Below are positions 32,187 to 35,539 of a DNA stretch of 35,539 nt, piece by piece (within the stretch, counting starts at the first letter, position 1; each line of letters begins with the position of its first letter). The position numbers were made by a program, and so were the translations under genes. Where the stretch lies: positions 1 to 35,539 of the forward strand of contig CAKTGS010000012.1 in the NCBI GenBank assembly GCA_934561485.1. The letters are read 5' to 3'. Below the pieces are notes generated by a model. The model worked only from the letters and a program-made list of their open reading frames with translations. It was not told where the DNA came from and did not search any database. Source of the stretch: an uncultured Faecalibacterium sp. (GTDB lineage Bacteria; Bacillota; Clostridia; Oscillospirales; Ruminococcaceae).

Positions 32187-32861
32187 TTATTCTTCCGTAA
32201 AATAGTCCGGATGGGTGCGGCAGGCTTCCTCCACCGAGAGCCGGTAGCGGTTCAGGTGAGCCTGCAGCGCCTCATCCACCTCCTGCACATCCCCATGGAG
32301 CAGTGCTTCCAGAATGCGGGTGTGGGCCGCGCACACGGATTTGTTTTCCTCCGTCAGCAGGCTGAACTTGCGCAGCCGCTCCACGTGCTGGAGAGTAGAC
32401 AGCATGTGGTCAAAATGCTTCTCCATGCCGCACAGCTCAAAAGCGCGGCGGTGGAAGGCATTGTCCAGTTCCAGCAGGCGCTTTTCCCTCTGGGGGGCCG
32501 CAGTATCGGCTTCCAGGGCACGGTAGTCCTCGATCAGTCTGCGGTAGTCCGTCTCCTGCCCGGGAGTCAGCTTTCCGCACAGCCGGGTCAGGATCTCCTT
32601 TTCCAGCGTGTAGCGTGCAAACTGCTCCAGTTCCATCAGCTTCAGGTCAATGGGTGCCACATAGGTGCCGCTCTGGGGCTTGATGACCACCATATGGGCA
32701 ATGTTCAGCATGATCAGTGCTTCCCGCATTGGTGTGCGGCTGATGCCAAGCTCCTCGGCCAGCTCCCGGTCGTTCAGCGGGTCACCGGGTTTCCATTCCA
32801 TGGTGATGATCCTGCTGCGAACGGTCTCGTAGGCCAGTTCCCGTGCGCTCAATGCAGCCAT
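32187..32861 (-). CDS. GntR family transcriptional regulator, FCD (FadR) type
   Basis: A 224-residue DNA-binding protein. Winged helix-turn-helix in residues 5-70 (AYETVRSRIITMEWKPGDPLNDRELAEELG, then SRTPMREAL, the GntR signature), followed by an all-helical FCD ligand domain with FHRRAFELCG and AHTRILEALLHGD, which carry the usual Asp/His metal-binding positions. FCD regulators respond to sugar acids, oxo acids or fatty acids. The ATG at 32861 has GGGAG upstream. Its promoter has a symmetric site that fits this family, suggesting autoregulation, and a KDPG aldolase gene lies 2 kb away. Confidence 0.92.
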   Translation of the reverse strand: MAALSARELAYETVRSRIITMEWKPGDPLNDRELAEELGISRTPMREALIMLNIAHMVVIKPQSGTYVAPIDLKLMELEQFARYTLEKEILTRLCGKLTPGQETDYRRLIEDYRALEADTAAPQREKRLLELDNAFHRRAFELCGMEKHFDHMLSTLQHVERLRKFSLLTEENKSVCAAHTRILEALLHGDVQEVDEALQAHLNRYRLSVEEACRTHPDYFTEE

Positions 32862-32893
32862 GTCCGTCCACTCCCTTCGGGGTTTTCGCAAAG

Positions 32894-32903
32894 TGATATA
32901 CCA
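32894..32903. promoter_or_regulatory. Candidate autoregulatory operator of the GntR gene
   Basis: TGATATACCA (TGGTATATCA on the other strand) matches its own reverse complement at 8 of 10 positions and fits the TnGTATACnA type site of FCD regulators. It lies at about +2 to +11 of the gene's predicted transcript. Confidence 0.5.
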
Positions 32904-32911
32904 GCACCACC

Positions 32912-32940
32912 ATATTACCCAACCCCGGGGCGGCTGTCAA
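32912..32940 (-). promoter_or_regulatory. Promoter of the GntR-family gene
   Basis: Perfect TTGACA (32940-32935), 17-base spacer, TAATAT (32917-32912) on the minus strand. Confidence 0.85.
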
Positions 32941-32986
32941 GAGCATCTGCAACCAAAACTTGTCAAAATTTTCCCGTACCTGTCAC

Positions 32987-33625
32987 TTAGTGCGTCCCGT
33001 GCGGACGGTACAGCACCGGCACCCATACAAAGGCCACCGCCAGACCGCAGAACACATCGATCACCGAGTGCTGCTTGGTGAACACGGTGGACAGGCAGAT
33101 CAAGGCTGCCCACACCCAGGCCAGCACCTTCAGGTCCGGACGCTTTTTGGCCAGCGTACTGCCGCTGAACGCCACCGCCATACAGGCCGTGCTCTGGCAG
33201 TGGATGGACGGGCACACGTTGACCGAGGCGTCCGCTTTCCACAGCAGCTGCATCACCCACATGGCCGGATTGCTGCGCCCGATCTGCTCCGCTGTGGGGC
33301 GGATGTCCAGGCCGTTGGGCAGCACCATGTAGACGATCAGACAGAAGGTCATGCCCGAGAACATCATCAGGCAGAGCTTGTCGTAGCTCTTGGTGTCGTA
33401 CCACCACAGCAGCGCCGTGACCCCCGCCAGCAGCAAAAACCAGCTGCAGTATGGAATAACGAACCACTCGTTAAAGGGAATAAAGTCATCGAGCGGGCTG
33501 CGGATGATGTATTTGGGCTGGGTGATGGTCAGATCCAGCCAGAAAAACCAGATCAGGTAGACCACCCAGTACAGCTGAAACCACAGATGCGGCTTGCAGC
33601 GGCTGCGCAATTGTGCAAAACTCAT
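32987..33625 (-). CDS. PAP2-superfamily membrane phosphatase / phosphotransferase
   Basis: A 212-residue protein with about six hydrophobic segments. The PAP2 active-site motifs are visible in the second half: CPSIHCQST for the PSxH motif, and STVFTKQHSVIDVFCG for the SRxxxxxHxxxD motif with its histidine and aspartate. The first KxxxxxxRP motif is less clear (PNGLDIRPT). Such enzymes dephosphorylate lipid phosphates such as undecaprenyl or phosphatidylglycerol phosphate, or transfer inositol phosphate (Aur1-like). The ATG at 33625 has AGGAG at 7 bases; the much longer upstream frame is antisense to the HAD gene and is ignored. Confidence 0.85.
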   Translation of the reverse strand: MSFAQLRSRCKPHLWFQLYWVVYLIWFFWLDLTITQPKYIIRSPLDDFIPFNEWFVIPYCSWFLLLAGVTALLWWYDTKSYDKLCLMMFSGMTFCLIVYMVLPNGLDIRPTAEQIGRSNPAMWVMQLLWKADASVNVCPSIHCQSTACMAVAFSGSTLAKKRPDLKVLAWVWAALICLSTVFTKQHSVIDVFCGLAVAFVWVPVLYRPHGTH

Positions 33626-33661
33626 GGCGAAACTCCTAAATTTTAAATGTATGGACGTTTT

Positions 33662-33711
33662 ATTGTACCACATCCCGTCCACTTGCGCAAACGCTTTGGG
33701 TGATATAAAAT
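33662..33711. promoter_or_regulatory. Divergent promoters sharing one -35 palindrome
   Basis: TTGCGCAA at 33683-33690 is self-complementary. Rightward: TTGCGC, 17 bases, TAAAAT (33706-33711) for the HAD gene. Leftward: TTGCGC, 17 bases, TACAAT (33667-33662) for the PAP2 gene. Only one polymerase could occupy it at a time. Confidence 0.7.
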
Positions 33712-33778
33712 AGGAAGTGTCTGGATTTTTCGCTTTCCCTGCCGGGAAGGCTTGGTTTTTGTTACAAAAGGAGTCCTT

Positions 33779-34702
33779 ATGTCGCAGCAGTTCCCCCCTG
33801 TCCGTCTGATCGCACTGGATCTGGACGGCACTCTTCTCAACCGCAAGGGCGAAGTTTCGCCCCGCACGCAGGCCGCTCTGCAGTATGCCGTGGACCACGG
33901 CGTTGTGGTGGTGCCCGCCACCGGCCGCCCGCTGGCCAGCCTGCCTCCGGTGGTGGCGCAGCTGCCCGGCGTGCGCTACGCCATCACCTCCAACGGTGCT
34001 GCCGTGTGGGACCTTGGCAGCGACCCGCTGGGTGCCGTATACAGCCGCTACTCCAACGCCGCCCAGCGCCGCACCAGCGAGCCGGTATGCCTTGTGCACC
34101 GCCTGCTGCCGCCGGAAACAGCCCGCGAAGTGGCAGCCCTGTGCCTGGACTGCCGCGCTGACCTGCGCATTTTTGCGGATGGCCGCGCCTACACCGATGC
34201 TGCCAGCATGGAATATGCCGCCCTGCGCTTTGCGCGCCGCTTTGGCAGCACCGAAGCCCGCCAGCCCAACGATGGCCGCTTTACGATGGTGCGCGATTTC
34301 CCCGAATGGATGAGCCGCCACGCCCACGAAGTGGAAAAGACCTGCGTCTTTCTGGGCAGTGTGGAAATGGCCCAGGCCGAACTGCCCCGCTTTCAGGCCA
34401 TTGCCGGGGTGGAGGTCGTGCAGGGTTCGCCGGAAAACATTGAAGTGACTGCCGCCGGGGTGGATAAGGGCAGCGCTCTGCTGTCCCTGGCCGGCCGCCT
34501 GGGCATCCCCCGCGAAAACACCCTGGCCGTGGGCGACAGCGAAAACGACCGTGCCATGCTGCAAAAAGCCGGCATTGCCGCCGTGATGGCCAACGGAATA
34601 CCGGAGATCAAGGCCATGGCCGCCTTGGTGAGCAAGGCCGATTGTGACCACGATGGCGTGGCCGAAATTCTGGAAAAACTGGGCGTCTGCACCGGATTTT
34701 AA
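33779..34702 (+). CDS. Cof-type HAD-IIB family phosphatase
   Basis: A 307-residue haloacid-dehalogenase phosphatase. Motif I is D14-L-D16-GTLLN, motif II is in TSNGA, the lysine motif is in GSALLSLAGRLGI (preceded by VDKG), and motif IV is VGDSENDRAML. The large C2B cap domain between motifs II and III is present. Members act on sugar phosphates, nucleotides, pyridoxal phosphate or FMN; the substrate is not predictable. The ATG at 33779 has AAAAGGAG at a 5-base spacing, which excludes the earlier in-frame ATG at 33752. Transcribed divergently from the PAP2 gene. Confidence 0.92.
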   Translation: MSQQFPPVRLIALDLDGTLLNRKGEVSPRTQAALQYAVDHGVVVVPATGRPLASLPPVVAQLPGVRYAITSNGAAVWDLGSDPLGAVYSRYSNAAQRRTSEPVCLVHRLLPPETAREVAALCLDCRADLRIFADGRAYTDAASMEYAALRFARRFGSTEARQPNDGRFTMVRDFPEWMSRHAHEVEKTCVFLGSVEMAQAELPRFQAIAGVEVVQGSPENIEVTAAGVDKGSALLSLAGRLGIPRENTLAVGDSENDRAMLQKAGIAAVMANGIPEIKAMAALVSKADCDHDGVAEILEKLGVCTGF

Positions 34703-34767
34703 GGCACTTTGCGTGTAAACAAACGAACTTTTGTCCGGAATTTGGGCATCCTTCGTCATTTTTGTGC

Positions 34768-34778
34768 AATGTATACAA
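34768..34778. promoter_or_regulatory. GTATAC-type candidate operator before the KDPG aldolase gene
   Basis: AATGTATACAA, identical over 11 bases to the site at 10201-10211. It fits the target type of GntR/FCD regulators, one of which is encoded at 32187-32861. Confidence 0.5.
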
Positions 34779-34810
34779 GCTCTTATGCAAAACATTGTGC
34801 TTGTTGAGCA

Positions 34811-34844
34811 TTACCAAAGCCGGGCGGTTCGTTTATACTAGTAT
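34811..34844 (+). promoter_or_regulatory. Probable promoter of the KDPG aldolase gene with palindrome over the -10
   Basis: TTACCA (34811-34816), 17-base spacer, TATACT (34834-34839). The -10 box lies in a perfect 10-base palindrome, ATACTAGTAT (34835-34844), which could itself be a binding site. The rest of the 34703-34925 gap is AT-rich with no frame worth calling. Confidence 0.5.
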
Positions 34845-34925
34845 TACAAGCGCACAGTAGGTATAGTATGCCCAAACGGCAGCCCATGCGCACAAGAGAG
34901 TTTCATTTAAAAGGAGAAATGCGTT

Positions 34926-35539
34926 ATGAATCCCATCGTAGAAAAGGTCTATCAGATCGGCATTATCCCTGTTATCGCCTTCAACAGCGTGGACGAGGCC
35001 CTGCCCCTGTGCAAGGCTCTGGCAGACGGCGGTCTGCCTGCCGCAGAGGTCACCTTCCGCACCGCATGTGCTGAGGAGTGCATCCGCAAGATCCACGAAG
35101 AGATGCCCGAAATGCTGCTGGGTGCCGGCACTGTGCTGACCTGCGAGCAGGCTGACCGCGCTATGGCTGCCGGTGCTTCCTTCATCGTGGCTCCCGGCTT
35201 CGACCCCGAAGTCTGCAAGCACGTCATCAGCAAGGGCGGCATCATGATGCCCGGCACCTGCTCCGCAGGCGAGATGCAGCAGGCTATGAACCTGGGCTGC
35301 GAGGCCCTGAAGTTCTTCCCCGCTGAGGCAAACGGCGGCGTGGGCATGCTGAAGAACATCGGCGCTGCTCTGAAGAGCGCTCGCTGGATGTGCACCGGCG
35401 GCGTCAACGCCAAGAACGTCAACGACTACCTGAGCTACGACCAGATCTTCGCTGTCGGCGGCACCTGGATGTGCAAGAGCGATGTCATCAAGGCCGGCGA
35501 CTGGGCCAAGATCACCGCACAGAGCAAGGAAGCCGTTGA
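34926..35539 (+). CDS. eda: 2-keto-3-deoxy-6-phosphogluconate (KDPG) aldolase, 3' end cut by the window
   Basis: 204 codons plus two bases are present with no stop, so only the last few residues are missing compared with the family's usual 205-215. It is a class I aldolase that splits KDPG into pyruvate and glyceraldehyde 3-phosphate, used in Entner-Doudoroff and hexuronate breakdown. The proton-transfer glutamate is E41 in AAEVTFRT, GAGTV follows, and the Schiff-base lysine is K129 in LKFFPAE. Start follows AAAAGGAG at 8 bases. Codon choice is biased toward GCT, GTC and AAC, unlike the GCC-rich neighbours, which suggests strong expression. A 4-hydroxy-2-oxoglutarate aldolase role is also possible. 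Confidence 0.92.
   Translation, partial: MNPIVEKVYQIGIIPVIAFNSVDEALPLCKALADGGLPAAEVTFRTACAEECIRKIHEEMPEMLLGAGTVLTCEQADRAMAAGASFIVAPGFDPEVCKHVISKGGIMMPGTCSAGEMQQAMNLGCEALKFFPAEANGGVGMLKNIGAALKSARWMCTGGVNAKNVNDYLSYDQIFAVGGTWMCKSDVIKAGDWAKITAQSKEAV

Noticed and set aside
33626..34795. A 390-residue upstream extension of the PAP2 gene
   Set aside because: It is antisense to the HAD phosphatase gene. The ATG at 33625 has a good ribosome site and its own promoter.
1..35539. CRISPR arrays, tRNA or rRNA genes, insertion sequences and phage genes
   Set aside because: No regularly spaced direct repeats, cloverleaf-like sequences, rRNA stretches, transposases, integrases or phage structural genes were seen on either strand.

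Overview
The window is about 60% GC, gene-dense, and organised as several head-to-tail blocks. Gene content and gene-family makeup point to an anaerobic gut member of the Clostridia (Ruminococcaceae/Oscillospiraceae), most like Faecalibacterium. Supporting signs are a DUF6110 protein next to a P1B-type ATPase, a YfcC-type carrier, DUF5685 beside a J-domain protein, an iron-sulfur flavoprotein and REP-like intergenic repeats. This assignment is inference from family resemblance; no rRNA or tRNA is present to confirm it.

Layout. (1) 1-3010, plus strand: the 3' end of a probable serA, then a small DUF6110 protein and a heavy-metal P-type ATPase. (2) 3155-10017, minus strand: a probable six-gene catabolic operon running cysteine desulfidase/serine dehydratase-like protein, DapA-family lyase, CoA-disulfide-reductase-like flavoenzyme, PPC/DUF296 protein, YfcC carrier, M20 amidohydrolase. 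It has a clear promoter at 10092-10120, and a Crp/Fnr-family regulator gene (10352-11035) lies just upstream. (3) 11202-24252, minus strand: the division and cell-wall (dcw) cluster mraZ, rsmH, ftsL, class B PBP, murF, mraY-like, ftsW, murG, ftsQ/divIB, murE. It starts at a good promoter followed by a textbook array of MraZ boxes. The gene in the mraY position has lost several catalytic residues of the family. murC and murD are absent. (4) 24364-25391, minus strand: rsmD and a coiled-coil protein. (5) 25588-30993, plus strand: an iron-sulfur flavoprotein, a GH2 glycosidase homologue lacking its acid/base glutamate, then a zinc-ribbon membrane protein, a DUF5685 protein and a J-domain protein with a Ser-Tyr-Gly-Gln-rich segment. 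(6) 31062-33625, minus strand: a secreted protein, a GntR/FCD regulator and a PAP2-family membrane protein. (7) 33779-35539, plus strand: a Cof-type HAD phosphatase and a KDPG aldolase gene cut off by the window end.

How the parts may work together. The dcw genes make lipid-linked peptidoglycan precursors and the septal synthase, and MraZ is expected to control its own promoter. The six-gene operon looks like import, deacylation and cleavage of an amino-acid-derived compound, possibly sulfur-containing, with a thiol-disulfide flavoenzyme. The GntR/FCD regulator may control the KDPG aldolase and perhaps the six-gene operon, because an identical 11-base GTATAC-type motif lies upstream of both.

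All calls rest on reading translations, motifs and intergenic sequence by eye; no database search was run.
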